Source: Cylindrodendrum hubeiense
Lineage: Eukaryota; Ascomycota; Sordariomycetes; Hypocreales; Nectriaceae
Direction of reading: 5' to 3'
Length of the DNA: 31,144 nucleotides
Assembly: GCA_014621425.1 (NCBI GenBank)
Contig: JAANBB010000455.1
Location: 1-31,144 of the forward strand
Shown here: positions 1 through 12,077 of the stretch, piece after piece
Numbering within the stretch: position 1 is the stretch's first letter
Layout: the number at the start of each line of letters is the position of its first letter
Program-made: the position numbers and the translations under genes
Notes under the pieces: model-generated
What the model was told of the DNA's origin: nothing
Database searches by the model: none
Seen by the model: only the letters and a program-made list of their open reading frames with translations

Positions 1-324
1 TGCCTACAGCACCGAAACCCATCCCGTACTTGTACTTTGGACGGCGCGGTCGTTTTCTAGAAGGACTACGAGGCCGGGGTTTGGTGAGGGCTGCGCGGTG
101 GAGCATTGGGGATGGATGGACCCTGGGGGACGTGACGGGGTGGGGCGACGGGGATGAGGTCGGAGGTGGGGCCGGGTGGATGGAGAAGGCCGGACCTTGG
201 GGGAGTTGGGGAAGGGAGAGACGATGTGAGGCTGACGAGTCCAATGGAAAGGTAATGTTGTGGGGGTTGACAGAAATGGTCTAGGTCTGAGAGGCGTTGT
301 TGTCGAAGCCATCGTGATGAACAT
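1..324 (-). other. Possible partial gene at left edge, frame ambiguous
   Basis: On the minus strand an ATG at 324 opens a frame that runs to a TAG at 6-4. It is rich in Pro, Thr and Ser and begins MFITMASTTTPLRPRPF. A second minus-strand frame is open from just after the TAG at about 272-270 and leaves the window with a basic stretch ending RRPKYKYGMGFGAVG. A CTAG at that point could serve as a splice acceptor. The DNA is pyrimidine-rich on this strand, which keeps several frames open by composition alone. I do not recognise either product. It could be the first exon(s) of a gene continuing to the left, or ordinary non-coding sequence. Confidence 0.2.
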
Positions 325-2539
325 ATGCAGGGCGGTGGATCACAGCGCCGGCCAACACTCTTCCGATGGGGATCGACATCGACTTCAACGGTTTTCTCAC
401 TGTTTCATGCCCATAGCCGCGAGAGTTTCGTTATTTGGTCTAAGCTGTTCCAACTCGATACTACCCACCGAATCCCAAAGGCGATTCCTCTCCATGTCAG
501 CGGTGCATGCTGGTTCCAGCGGCGCTTTACCAAACAACATCCTCTCGTCAGCTTCGGCAACACTCTCAGAAACGTGCGTCAGCGTCATCGGTTTCAATAT
601 CATAATCCCATTCAGATTACGGTAGTCTCTGGTTTGGATTTTTTACATACTGTACGAATGTAGATATTGTCCTTGTTCGAAGAAATATGCACGTCTTCTA
701 TTTGGTGTAGGGTAACAGTCGTGTAGTAGCTCTAGCAGTGGGTTACCAGTCGAGGAAAGTCCAGAAAGGAATAACCAATTTCGTCGGTTTCATGAAAGTA
801 TAAGGAATTAATAATGAGTACCTTTTCCTTTATTCTAATAGAGTGGGTAGATCACGGCGGATCACCAGCTCTTTCCCTCTGCATCGTTTTTTAATAACTC
901 ATAAAGTAGTTAGATGTAAAATTGACCACCAGATTATCTTTCGTCATGGAGCTGGACTCACCCAGACACTAGAGCATCTATTTCCCATTTAAGAAGAATA
1001 TTACAGCATAATTATAAGAAATCTGCCTACACCGAGTCAAATAAAGCCATTGATCATCGTCTGCTTGCCTGAACCATAGTGAGGGAAGAGTAATCGATGT
1101 AGGAACTCTTAATCTCATGAATGAAACCGAAGATTCCTTACAGACTACAATTTTGACAGATCTACGATCGTCCCGGCTTTTGACTGCTAACAGTTTCGGT
1201 TAGTGATGCACGCGCAGAGACATCGTAGCTGAAGATATGGTAGTTCTGGACTTTCAGGTTTCCATCTCCTACCTCGCTACAAACGGATCTACCATTGCCA
1301 GCATGGGTTAAATCCTGTATCCAATCAACAGCATCAGCCAATGCTTTATTACAGACAACTTGTCAGCCTGGTAAAAGAGAAGAAGATGTTAGTTAACAAC
1401 GAGGCTCACCAAATTGACATAGACCACAGGAATAATTAGGATGGCAGGGCGTTCATCTTTCTGAGCTGACTGCACGAGAAGCAATTTTTTGCATAATTTC
1501 TCAACTGGCTTTAAGGTTGAATTAAATGGTCGTGTAATTCACAGTAAATAAAGAATCAATCATATTATGCTACAAAGTTAGAAAGAGTGAGGGGAAAAAT
1601 CAGAGTCACATATGTACAACGCTGTTTCGGCCCTCCTCCTTACCAGTGGAGGTTCAGAACCCGATAATCCGGTTTCTGTGAGAAAGTCATGAATAGTAAG
1701 GTTATATCCATCCTTTAAATCAGATGGAATTTACAGATTGGATTGATTCCGGACGTTTTGGCTGGGGATTACGTACCGATACTACCACACCATCCATTTC
1801 GATCTGGGCGAAAGTGAGTGCGGGGGATAAGCTGACGAAAAATGCCATCTGCTGGGCTTGTCTATTTGGTGTGTGTAAATAAGACAATCCCAGGTATTTG
1901 AGACAGCGATGAACTATCCAGCGACTTTGAACTCATCGGAGTCTGCTGTGGATCTCTGTCCCGCAGGCCAAGGTTATGGGTAGTTGAGGGAAAACTCCGA
2001 GTCTGGGATGAGCCAACGACAAATGCCAGCCACCGGGCATATCTGCGTGGTGCGTGGCGTGTTTGTAAAAGCGATAAAAAGCGCTGCAGACAGTGATAAA
2101 AAATCCGACACGTGGTCAAATTCGATTTTTAGCAGTGTTCTGAGTCTCCGTGTTAATGCTTTGATCGTGGATGCTAGACGAGTGGCTGGCGATTCCGTCA
2201 TGTGCCGCGACGAATGTCGAAGGGCGAACAACAATGAGAAAGTGCTAGATCCAGCTGGAAGATATAGAAATGTATTACAGAATCTCCAATTATCACGTTT
2301 GGCAGCCAGATTGGAGTGAGGCCATGTCATTTAGTATCACATCACACTGGTGCCTTGCGCCCTGTGGTGGACGCCTTGTTGCGCATGCATCCACTGTAAG
2401 ACCCGAGATTTTATTGCCGCCCCGTTGGTCGTGGCCCTTCAGTTTTTAGATCTCGAGGCCCACACACCGGGAATGTAATTTCTCAACCTTTCTTTTTCAC
2501 GCCCCTGGACTGCGAGCGGACCTGTCATACTGCCCCAAT
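325..2539. other. Gene-free stretch, partly AT-rich, upstream of the DUF1308 gene
   Basis: I see no supportable gene here. Short frames at about 397-663 and 1974-2330 overlap one another on both strands and show no family motif. From about 660 to 1860 there is no open frame of even 60 codons on either strand, and the base composition is visibly richer in A, T and TA steps than the flanking genes. The last 200 bases should contain the promoter and leader of the gene starting at 2540, including a CCCCT stress-element-like core near 2504. The AT-rich part may be decayed repeat or gene sequence, but no terminal repeats or transposase remnant could be recognised. Confidence 0.5.
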
Positions 2540-4156
2540 ATGGCTGTAAGTGAAGCCCAAGATCCTAGCGCCGAGTCGGCCATGCGTCAAAGTCGGATGC
2601 TTGAGTCGGCGAGGAAGCACACAGAGCTCGTCGATGTTTGCGTACGGGAAGTTGAAGCCCTCATAGCCCGTTTGCAGCCCAGGCTCAGCCCGCTTCTCTC
2701 GACTGGCCTCCCGACATATGTCCGCACCCTGCAGCGCGAACATGTTCTACTGCGAGACCTAGCCACAGAACTCGCAAGCCCAAACATCGCCGACGAGGCC
2801 CTCAAGCTGCAGGACCGGCGCCTGGAGGCCAGCGTCAATGTCACCAGCCGCGGCGTTGCCCAATGGGAGCGGCTGAAGCGCTCTCGCAGGTTTGTCGCCG
2901 TCAACCAGGCTTTCCAGGGATCGTCGCGCGACGACCGCCGCAGCGAGGTGGCCAAGCTCGACGTGGCAGGTCGCGAGAAGCAGAAGATGCACCGTATTCT
3001 CAAGGAGCAGGGCCGCGTCGAAGTCGACGTCGTCGAGGGCGGACGCGAGTGGATCGCCGTCAAGACGGTCCAGCGCGATCGCCTCGCCCGCCAGTTGACG
3101 GACTGCGGTTGGGCATGGGGCGAGCACGAGATGGGGGATCGGGTAGATGAGGATGAGTGGGACGATGTGCCTCTGGCCAAGTTCGTCAAGAGGTTGATCG
3201 CCGCTGCGAGGATGAATCGCCACGAATACCGCTTCCCCAAGATCCGTCTCATCCTTTCTAGTCTGAGTCGCGCAGATGATGAGATAGACATCTTTATCAA
3301 CCAGCTAGCCCATATAGATCCCCTAGTCGAAGTCCTCTTGGAGTACCAGGAAGGCTCCTTCATGTCGACTCCACCCCCTCCTCTCGATGCCGCCCTCGAT
3401 AACCTCGTTGGCGATGAGCTTGAGGATCTCACTCCCACTCTCAACCTAGACCATACCATTCTCATCGATCTCATCTCAGATTTGACGCATTCAAGTCTAG
3501 AGCCCCAGGCCTGGCAGGCCCCGAGTACAAGCTCGCAGATTGAGGAGGAGAACCGTCACGAGGGAGGACTCATGGCCCGCACACTTTACCCCGTGTTGGC
3601 CGGGCGGAGGATAGTATGCACGTCCGAGGCGGCAGAACACTTCCACCATGTCCTGAAGAATGTGGGCACCGAGACGGAGCGTGAAAGGGGGAGGCTATTA
3701 GTGCCGTGGGGTGATGAGACGCGGAGTATGTCGACCAAGGACATTCGAGACCGTTTCCAGCAACTTTCCATCCACCACCTCCCTGATGATGTACAAGTGC
3801 CCGTCGAAACCGTCCCCGAGCCATGGGACATGCCAGCCATCTCTCAAGCCGTCTCTAGAGGCGTTCTGCCTCGGGTGGCTCTCGACGTCGCCGAGGCTAG
3901 CGCCTTCAAGAGCTCGAAGCTGTCCATCTTCATATACGGGTGGGCGGCGGGCGTGGCGACGGTGACGAGCAACAAGGAGGTGCGCCGACAGGTGCGGGCA
4001 TGGGTCAAGATAAATGCCCGGTCCGAAGACGACATTGGGCCGTTGATATGGACGCTGCAGGTCACGCGCAACTTGCTGGCCAAGAATGCGAGTCCAAGAC
4101 CGGGCTGGCATGTTAAGGGGAGAGAGAGTGATGATGATGATGACGATGATGAGTGA
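2540..4156 (+). CDS. DUF1308 (C7orf25/UPF0415-like) protein
   Basis: A single uninterrupted 538-residue frame. The N-terminal 150 residues look alpha-helical. The C-terminal half, with segments LYPVLAGRRIVCTSEAAEHF and ERERGRLLVPW (about residues 345-395), resembles the DUF1308 domain of the C7orf25/UPF0415 family, whose molecular role is not settled. The protein ends in a run of eight aspartates and a glutamate encoded by a GAT/GAC repeat at about 4131-4154. The ATG at 2540 is the first in-frame start after a leader with no competing long frame. The gene converges with the metalloprotease-like gene, and the two stop codons are about 140 bp apart. No signal peptide or membrane segment is seen, so a soluble protein is expected. 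The family call is from recognition, not alignment. Confidence 0.8.
   Translation: MAVSEAQDPSAESAMRQSRMLESARKHTELVDVCVREVEALIARLQPRLSPLLSTGLPTYVRTLQREHVLLRDLATELASPNIADEALKLQDRRLEASVNVTSRGVAQWERLKRSRRFVAVNQAFQGSSRDDRRSEVAKLDVAGREKQKMHRILKEQGRVEVDVVEGGREWIAVKTVQRDRLARQLTDCGWAWGEHEMGDRVDEDEWDDVPLAKFVKRLIAAARMNRHEYRFPKIRLILSSLSRADDEIDIFINQLAHIDPLVEVLLEYQEGSFMSTPPPPLDAALDNLVGDELEDLTPTLNLDHTILIDLISDLTHSSLEPQAWQAPSTSSQIEEENRHEGGLMARTLYPVLAGRRIVCTSEAAEHFHHVLKNVGTETERERGRLLVPWGDETRSMSTKDIRDRFQQLSIHHLPDDVQVPVETVPEPWDMPAISQAVSRGVLPRVALDVAEASAFKSSKLSIFIYGWAAGVATVTSNKEVRRQVRAWVKINARSEDDIGPLIWTLQVTRNLLAKNASPRPGWHVKGRESDDDDDDDE
4131..4154 (+). repeat. GAT/GAC trinucleotide repeat encoding a poly-Asp tail
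   Basis: Eight codons of GAT or GAC in a row and a final GAG at the extreme 3' end of the DUF1308 gene. Repeats of this kind can change length between strains by slippage, so the number of terminal aspartates may vary. Confidence 0.8.
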
Positions 4157-4296
4157 CGTGGTGCACACGGATAGACTTGGTTCATGGCATAGACGGTGTA
4201 TACTAGCTCTATACTTATTCCTCTATAAACAACCCAAAACTGATATCCAAACCCTCCAAACCACCCCTTCAAATGCAAAACGCGTCCCACCCTTTT

Positions 4297-7200
4297 CTAC
4301 CACGTGTTGGTGCCATCTTCCTCCTTTGTATCCGTTTTGACCCTTTTAGTCTCATTTGCAGCCGTCCAGATCCCCTTCCGCTTCAGTCGCAGTGCTGTCT
4401 TGCCCCGGGCAATGTTGGCATCTTCGATATCCAACCCAGAGTCAACCTCAGTCTCAAGCCTGCTCAAGCTATTTGAGTCAACGACCGAGGTATAGCTGCT
4501 CTCCCGGGTCGCCGGGGTCGATGCCACCGAGCTCGCTAGCGCACTGTCGTCATCATCCCACTTCATCTTTGCAAGGAACGCCGCACCCGGTGGGGAGTTT
4601 CCGTGAGCCATGTCCACATCTCCGTCTCCGGCAGCAGCCCGCTCTTGTCTCTCCCTTGCCTCTTCTTCCCGAACCCACTGCTCCAGCAAATCAAGGCCTT
4701 CTTCATCACTGCCCTGACTTGCCTCGTTATATTCCACCCCCTCCATCTCTTGGTATTGCTGCTCCCACACGTCGTCCATGTTCCCGAGTTCCCCTTCTCC
4801 CTGGGGCCCGGAATTCCCAAGAATGGAACCGCCCTCTCGAGGCCCCTCTTGTGCAAACGTATCTACCGCCAAGGCGTCGATTTTGCTTGCTACTACGTTC
4901 AAGAGGTCCTTGGTGACAGTCGTGCGAATGGCGAACGGGTGAGGCATGATGCTGCCAATAGGCTGTGCCTGCCGTGACTTGTTTTTATCCGGCTCGTTTG
5001 CCTGGGCGGCCTGCCCCGTTGAGGGTTGAGCTGCCCATGGCGAAGCCTCTCCCTCTTTCCGTGACGGGAATAGATTAGAGCTGGATGAGTAGGGTCCGAA
5101 AGCGTGACTGCTGGTGCCGAAGCTTGATGCCGTTGGACTTCCGGATATCTGGCTCGTCTGCCCGAACTGTGTCGCCTGGAAGCCTCCAAGCGAGATAGCA
5201 TGGCCTTGGATTAATGGCCGCGTGATCTGTGGTGGCATCTGTGGTGGCTGGTGAGCCTGAGATTCGGCCATCTGCTGAAGAGTCGGGCTTGGGTTCTTCT
5301 GCTTTGCCTTCCTCGTGTTTTCTGCCGCTCGCTCAGCTGCACGATCACACTTCTGCTTTTCAGCTTCTCGCTCTTTCTCCTTCAGCTTTTCGACGAGGTT
5401 CTGCACCGGCTCCGTGCTAAATACGCCCGCCAAGTTCGGTCCACTTGCTTTCTTCTCCATCACATCATCCAGAAGCCCAGCCCACCGTTGCATCAGCCCC
5501 TGCTCGTCCACATCTGCCTCGGGAAGCACAATCTTATATAGTTCCAGGTTTATCACCACCTCGAGCTGCCTTTTGAATTCCCTCAGGTTCTCGAGGTCTT
5601 CCCCCGTTAGGCTCAGCATCTCCTTCTTTGCAAGGAAGAACCACTGCTGGTGGGGCTGGCGCCGGCATTTACGAAGCATGGGGACCGTCGCCAGCAGATC
5701 GCGCCATCCTTCGCAAACGTCCGCACTGTCTAACTCGAGGAGTCTTTTGATGTTGGTGAATGCCGTTGCGAGAGACTGGATTCGCGCCCGCCATTCGCCG
5801 CTCCAAGACGGCATCCAGGTGTCAATATCATTCGCCAGAGTCACTATGCTGGACAGCGCCTTCAAAATGAGATTTGCGTGAATTTTACAGAACTCGTAGT
5901 GTTTTTCAAACCCATGTTTGTAATGTATCCAAATCTCAGAGGGAAGTCGATAGAGCTCGCATAGCATGCTCTCCTGATACTCACGCTCGGACTCGAGGTA
6001 GTTGACCATGTCCATGAGGTTTGGGATGATGCGATCGTTGTGGTTGCTTGTACTGATGTGAGAGACGACATGCCGAAAGGCATCGAGGCTGTCATGGCAC
6101 CTTTGTGAATTCTCATCCGGCCAAGCACCCGCCGATTTGGCCAGTTTCATCCACCTTAAGTACTCATTTTCTATACCCGCAAGCTTCTGATCCTCTGGTT
6201 TGGAGGACAGCATAATCAGGTGGCCTCTCAGCTCTGTGAGGAGCATGATATTGAATTTTGCCGATTTTAACCACGGCCACTCGGTACTAGCCCGCATTTG
6301 CCTGTCCTTGATGAGGCGCTTGGTCATCAATCCAAAACTGCATGACTCTGAAATGAGCATCCGCAGATACGTGTCGAGCGTATGTTTGCCCTCATCGTGG
6401 AGTTCGTTCAGGTAGTCGTTCATCCAGTCCCGGACGTATTTTGGCTCCAGACCGGTCTCGCAAAGGATGGAGTCGCTGTTCTGGCATGATTCGGGGGCAA
6501 AGAAGACCTTGTGTGGCTTCTTTGACGGGTCCCTCATCGCCGCCATGCCGTATCTCTTGACAGAATTCTGCCAAAACTCCTCTGTAAAATATTTCTGGAT
6601 ATCACCGATTCGGAGGAAGTGGGAGTATTGCTCCGTTCGATACTTGGGTCTAGAGAGGATATCCAAAGAGCCGGGCGTTCCATCCGGCCACTTGACGTGG
6701 ACCGCCATACCCGAATAATCTCCCAGGAAGGTTGGGCCTGCCCGTTGGTTCATGTTGGAGGCCAACGACCATGAGCCACCGCCGAGAACCTGCGTAGGTG
6801 TCTGGTTAGTTATTGTCCTATATGTTTTCACGAACAGGGATGAACCAAGAGACGGTTCCTTACATGTTGTTCGTATGCGTGGCCAACCTCTGAGACGGGA
6901 TCATTCTCAAAGCTCGGTTCCAGGCAAAGTGACCATTTGCCCTCGGGATAAAGCTCCTCGCGTAGTTGGTTGCAAATTTCTTGGAGTTTTGGAGCCGAAA
7001 TTCCAAATGCGGCTGGATTATATAGCCACTTGTAGTGAGCAGAAGTCCAAGCATGCTAGAAGAATCATTTGTTAGCGTCTGGTTGAGGCAAGGGCCTGGC
7101 ATGTAAGTAGGGAGATCAACAGTGTCTCTTAGACTCACCATAAGTTCATGGACAATGGTCGTAGCAAGGACAAAACTCGCCATCATTTTCTCGCTGGTGC

Positions 7201-8678
7201 TTAAATTTGGTTCCAATAGAGGCCAGACGAGCTCCGCAGAGATACTGATCTTGATGGGCTCGTCGGGGGCTTCCAAAGCTTGACTCATGGTGAGGCCCGA
7301 AGGCGCCAAGTCCATAAAGTCAGTACCAAAATGATAGTGCCCGCTACGTATACTTAGCTGAACGCATTTTTCAAGCGCACTCTTGGACATGGCCGAGGCA
7401 TCGAAGTTTGGATATTGTCGCATCTCTCTGGCGGCAGGTACCAGTCTCGGATCATTCATGTCGACGAAACGCCGAAAGGTGAATCTTGGCAACTTTTCCT
7501 TCTCCTCTTTTGGCCTAGGGTCGATGTTATCATCAACACGGAACCTGTTTGTGACGTCCTTGATAGCGGAGAGGAAGGGGTCATTTGCCCCAAGGAGTCG
7601 AGAGGCGAGTTGGAGGGCTGGCTGCATCGCGTCCCAGACCCTGTCGTTTTTCTAATCCACCACGTCAGTACCCAAGGACGAGATTAAAGCAAGAAACTTA
7701 CCCGTGGATCATATTCTCCTCGTTCGCCATTGATGTTGTATACGGTACGAGGCTCAGACTCGTCAAACCCAAAGAAACGGGTGTCAGCCCAACGAGACCG
7801 ACCCAGCAACCTTTTCTGTTAGTCTGCGTTGTAAGTGAAGATGGGGAACTTACGAATGTAATGGGCCTTCAAGTTTGGATTCGGCATTGCCCATGGTGAA
7901 GTAGTCCTCGGCATGTAGCTACGTGTGTCGTTAGCTACTCCAATCATTCATATGTCTGTTTAGTTCTATGTTGCTAACGTACCTCATCCATTGTCAAGTC
8001 TCCGAAGATAATTCCTTGCCAATGTTCGTCAACGAGTAGATCCTCATACACTCGCATGCATGCTTCATCTCTTTCGCTCATTTTTTGCATATCGATCCGT
8101 TCTTCAGCCATGAAGTCTTCCAGAGAACGTCCTTTGTCTGCTGCCAACTTCTCGAGCCGATTGAAGAGGTCTTTTCCGCTTCGAACGTCTCCACTGGGGA
8201 ACAGTTTTCGGCTTTCGGCCCTAGTAGGGGAGGTTCTGGAACGACCGTCAACCCGGCCGGGGAATATGCCAAACCTTTTGGCATACTCGGTCGGGTTCTG
8301 GATCTGATCTTTGGCAAGCAATGCGGGCCTTACCCGACTCATGATGCCATCTGAAATAGGATAATCGAATGTTTCACGCTTCGGGCCCTCTTCTTGCCAG
8401 TCCGGGTCCGTCCAAACCGGCGCATAGCGGACGTGATTCCAACTGCCTTCCTTGGCGTTTTTGGGAGGCACAAGAGTTTTTGGCCATTGAATTCGTCGCA
8501 CATCTGATAGGAATGGATCATGTTGAATCCACTCGTTAGAAGAGCTCTGTCCCGATTCATCACTGAATGATCCAAATTGATCAGAATGATTTGATTCAGC
8601 GTTGTCGGGTTCCGAGACGCCAATCATGGGGTCATTTAGTGGATGGTTCTCACCCCCATGGGGCTGATTTGAAGACAT
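4297..8678 (-). CDS. Large protein with a splice-assembled HExxHxxxxxH zinc-protease motif
   Basis: Six exons on the minus strand: 8678-7983, 7918-7854, 7810-7702, 7651-7139, 7055-6864 and 6789-4297. They give about 1,355 residues. Exon 4 ends in ...TTIVHELM and exon 5 begins HAWTSAHYKW, so splicing creates HELMHAWTSAH (about residues 458-468). This matches the metzincin pattern HExxHxxGxxH except for Thr in place of Gly. A later SEVGHAYEQH (about 516-525) could offer another zinc ligand. The C-terminal third holds a charged helix (about 985-1020), a Gln/Pro/Ser-rich linker, an acidic segment (about 1207-1255) and basic KRK and KRVK patches near the end that could be nuclear signals. The reading frame stays open 5' of the chosen ATG back to a TGA near 8777 but contains no ATG. 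If an unseen upstream exon exists, the protein is longer. Intron 2 is only 43 nt, with ACTAAC before the acceptor AAAAG. I do not recognise the family; peptidase activity is inferred only from the motif. Confidence 0.75.
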
Positions 8679-11600
8679 CGTAGAATAGTATTCGAAAGAG
8701 TCAATATCGGTGTTATTCGATGGGAATGAACCATCCAACGTGAAACGGGAAACATCATCTATTTGTGCATTTGTCTCTCACGGGAGATTCACGTTGCCTG
8801 TGGACTTTGTTCAAGAACAAGACAGTGTCTCAACAAAGGACAATCGACGGAAGTCATTGTTGCATCTGGTGTATCTCATGATGTGCTGATAGCGCAAAAT
8901 CCCATATTCATTGTTAAGATAGTGAGACAAAGATGATGAAGACTGGCAGTTTTCACATCGCACGCCCAAGGTCAGAATTCATGTGCATTGCGAAAGGGGA
9001 CTAAAATAATCATACTATAATTCAAGTGTACAGTATTTGTCCAACTTAAGACCACGAAAGGGGGTGGAAGACATGAGTCGTATATTTACACTGGGACTGC
9101 ACTAGGATAGCATCAAGTTTGTTCGCATGGGTAGCTTAGGATTCCCTTTACGAGGCGTGGGTTTTGAAGGGGCCATGCGAGCGAAAGCCTAAATTAACAA
9201 AGATCCTTTGAAGCCTCGGCTCTATTTAAGGTAAAGTGCAATGGCAGGGCTCACACGTTACGGTATGGGCTGGAATGTGAAGTGAAAACCTAGACAAAGG
9301 CCAGACGAGCGAATTGAGTATCATGTCGAAATAATTTCCCACCAAGGGACACGGCACAGTGTCCTAGAACACAGAAGGCGATTGGGGCAGGGCCCTGAGG
9401 CTGAGGATGGCTGCGCAATGTCTTGCTGTCATGGCTGTGACATGCAGGGTGCACAGCCTGCGGGCACAATGCAACGCAAGAGACCAGGGCTCAAGTCCTG
9501 AGAACTCGATGCTACTACCCGTCCAAATGTGTCTGTCGCAGTATCAGAGATTAACTATCAGGATTGGGGTTTGACAGATAACATGCGAGAGCACATAGAG
9601 GACTATCAAGGTTAGATTGCCTGATATAGATATATCCGTTTTATTCCATCTCTTGACCTGGGATTTGCACATCTTGATAGGCAGTGGTTGACTCAGATTG
9701 CTGATCGCGGTCATGATGTGTTGGGATGATCTGCATGGACAGCCTGCACACCTTCTGCATAAGACTGGGGGATGGCGTAGGCACCTCAAGAAAAACAGAA
9801 GCGAATGGAACACAAGGAAAACGGGTGCTAATTGAGAGGACAGACGAGGTTCGCAGTCGGCCCAAACTGTCTCGTTTGTTGGAGTAGCTCGCTTGGGGTA
9901 CATGATTCTCGGCCGCATCTGGGGTTGGTTGGCATGTGGGATATGCAACAGTCGGTGAGTGTCCGGGGCCAAGCGTTTGGATACTCCGGGGCCCCGCGAT
10001 ATGAAACCCACAGTCCATGCTGCAGCGAAGGAGAGTCGGGGACCTGGGCGTGGGTATCGAGAACGGGGTATTTGAGCGGTCGTTTGTGCGCACTTAGGTG
10101 GTCAGCATGGGCATTCTTCCTGCTAAGCGGCGTGACGCTGACGAGAGCTCAGCATCAGGGTGACAGTATTGGCGTCAACTCAAAAGCGGCTGCAACCATG
10201 CATAGCCCTAGAATTCGAGGTGCCCAGTGTCAATAGTAGTATCACCTAGGAGCAAAGAAACACTTTATCTTGCTCAGCATTAGGCGTGACATGGCTCGCA
10301 CAGGTATATCCAAACACCATGACAATGCAAGCACATTAAATCCACCACAGTACTGTATGGAGTGTTCTGTACAGAGTTAATCTGGCTCGACATCAATCAG
10401 TGGTAACCACTAAAACAGATGTGCCGTGGCAACGTGGCGTAGGTAATGATTGGGAATGGTGGACTGTGGTGGATAAGCAAGGCCCCACCACCCATCAAGC
10501 AAGCATTGCTCGCATCCGGTGATTGGGGGAAGATTGGGAGGCGACCGAAAGGAAGAAAGGTCTGAGGTTGGTTGCTGGAGCTATGCCGGCTGGTGTCGTC
10601 CGGAGTGGCCATTTTTCCTTGTTTGTTGGGGGTTGAGGCCCGATGGACTAGCGTCGAGTATCGGAATAAAAGAGACAGTTGTCCGTCGACGTTCTGCCTC
10701 GGTCAGATCGATGCCTCAGATCATGTAACCCGGCCTCAGGCACCTTCACTTCATGCGAACTACGATGTGCTCTGCTGAATAAAGAAATTCGGGAACCAGG
10801 GAAACCGGGAAAGAACCTGGCGGCTAGGGAGCCCAGCCAACCAACCAATGCTGAGGGATATCCGAGCAGCGTCTGCATCTCAGCTGAAGAGGCCCAGTAC
10901 AACCACACAGTACAAGTACAGCACAGTGAATGGCAGACACTGCAGGTGTGAGAGCCAGAAGCTCGCTGCGTACCTAGTTAAGATACGATTTCCAAGATAG
11001 GACAGGCATTATACCTCGCTTGGGCTCTACCTCCAGGATCCGTAACTGTATTCCTGTCCTGACTTGAGTAATGTGGCGGCTTGGCGACGATTCAGTTCAC
11101 CACTGCCACCTTCTTACCCTGAGTCGGTAGGCGTCCGAATACGACAAAAGATTCGGCATTATCCCCCCTGTCTATGTCTCTGTCTCCTGCTCCATCTCAA
11201 TGCCCGGGGGATTCAATCATGAATCTGCGACACGCATCCAACACAGCAGGAACAGGTAGGTCGTCATGGAGACGGCCGAGAGTGGATAATGCGTTTTGGT
11301 GAAGAAGAAAGTGGAGAGTGCTAGAGAACAACCTCCCAATATCCCATCCGACAACATCCGCAGCCTCTTGCCTATTAGGGGATGACACCGTTGTACTCGC
11401 GGGTCAACGGAGAGGGATGCTGGGATGACAAGAAGCAAGAAAATGTAGAATAAAACAATGCTGGAAATTTTTGAACATCCCCGTCAAACGCCGGAGCAAA
11501 AAAACAAGGGACCAGACCAACAAGGCATGGATCTCGACGCAGCCCTCGTCGCTACCGCTGTCGCTGTTGGCATGGTTCGCCCTAACTCCCGGCTCTTTTC

Positions 11601-12063
11601 CCTCTCCCAGGCCAAGCAAACAACCCAGCAACCCCCGTATCCCGGCCAAAAATGCATCATATCGCCGCCAGCGTCCAGCATGAATTGCAGTATTTGTGCA
11701 TGGGTCTAGCCGGGAAGGGTGGCATTGGGAGGCTTCACCGCCCTCGCCGCACTGGAAGGCAACCTACCTCCATCACCTATTTCGGGATTAGCGCGCGCTG
11801 ATAAACTCGATAAGCCTGAGTCGTAGTTGCCGTCGCAGTCGTCACGGCGTAGGGTGGCGTACAGTGTGGTACAGTGTTGGTGTTTTGGGCTGCCACGGGC
11901 AGGAAGAAAGGAAGGAGGGAAAGGCCAGAGGGGGGTGAGAAGGATACCATTATCAAGAACAGCGGCCCCGCGTCGGAGGGGCGTCGGATGGTAATTACAA
12001 TCATCTTCAAGGGCGAGAAAAGGCGTCACCAGACCAGCCGGGGTCTGGCCCCTGGTCCTCGTA

Positions 12064-12077
12064 CAGTACATGTACTG
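12064..12077. repeat. 14-bp perfect palindrome followed by GCCTCT repeats
   Basis: CAGTACATGTACTG reads the same on both strands and is followed at once by three GCCTCT hexamers. It lies about 680 bp upstream of the phospholipase D start. It could bind a dimeric regulator, but no known factor site is claimed. Confidence 0.5.

Noticed and set aside
2587..3474. 295-codon open frame antisense to the DUF1308 gene
   Set aside because: It is rich in Ser and Arg, has no domain, and mirrors the codon bias of the sense gene; a typical shadow frame.
9347..9364. GGACAC-6 nt-GTGTCC inverted repeat
   Set aside because: Six-base arms are expected by chance in a window of this size, and nothing nearby gives it a role.
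9544..10236. Overlapping open frames on both strands as possible genes
   Set aside because: They conflict with one another, contain no motifs, and could not be joined to neighbouring exons with credible splice sites.
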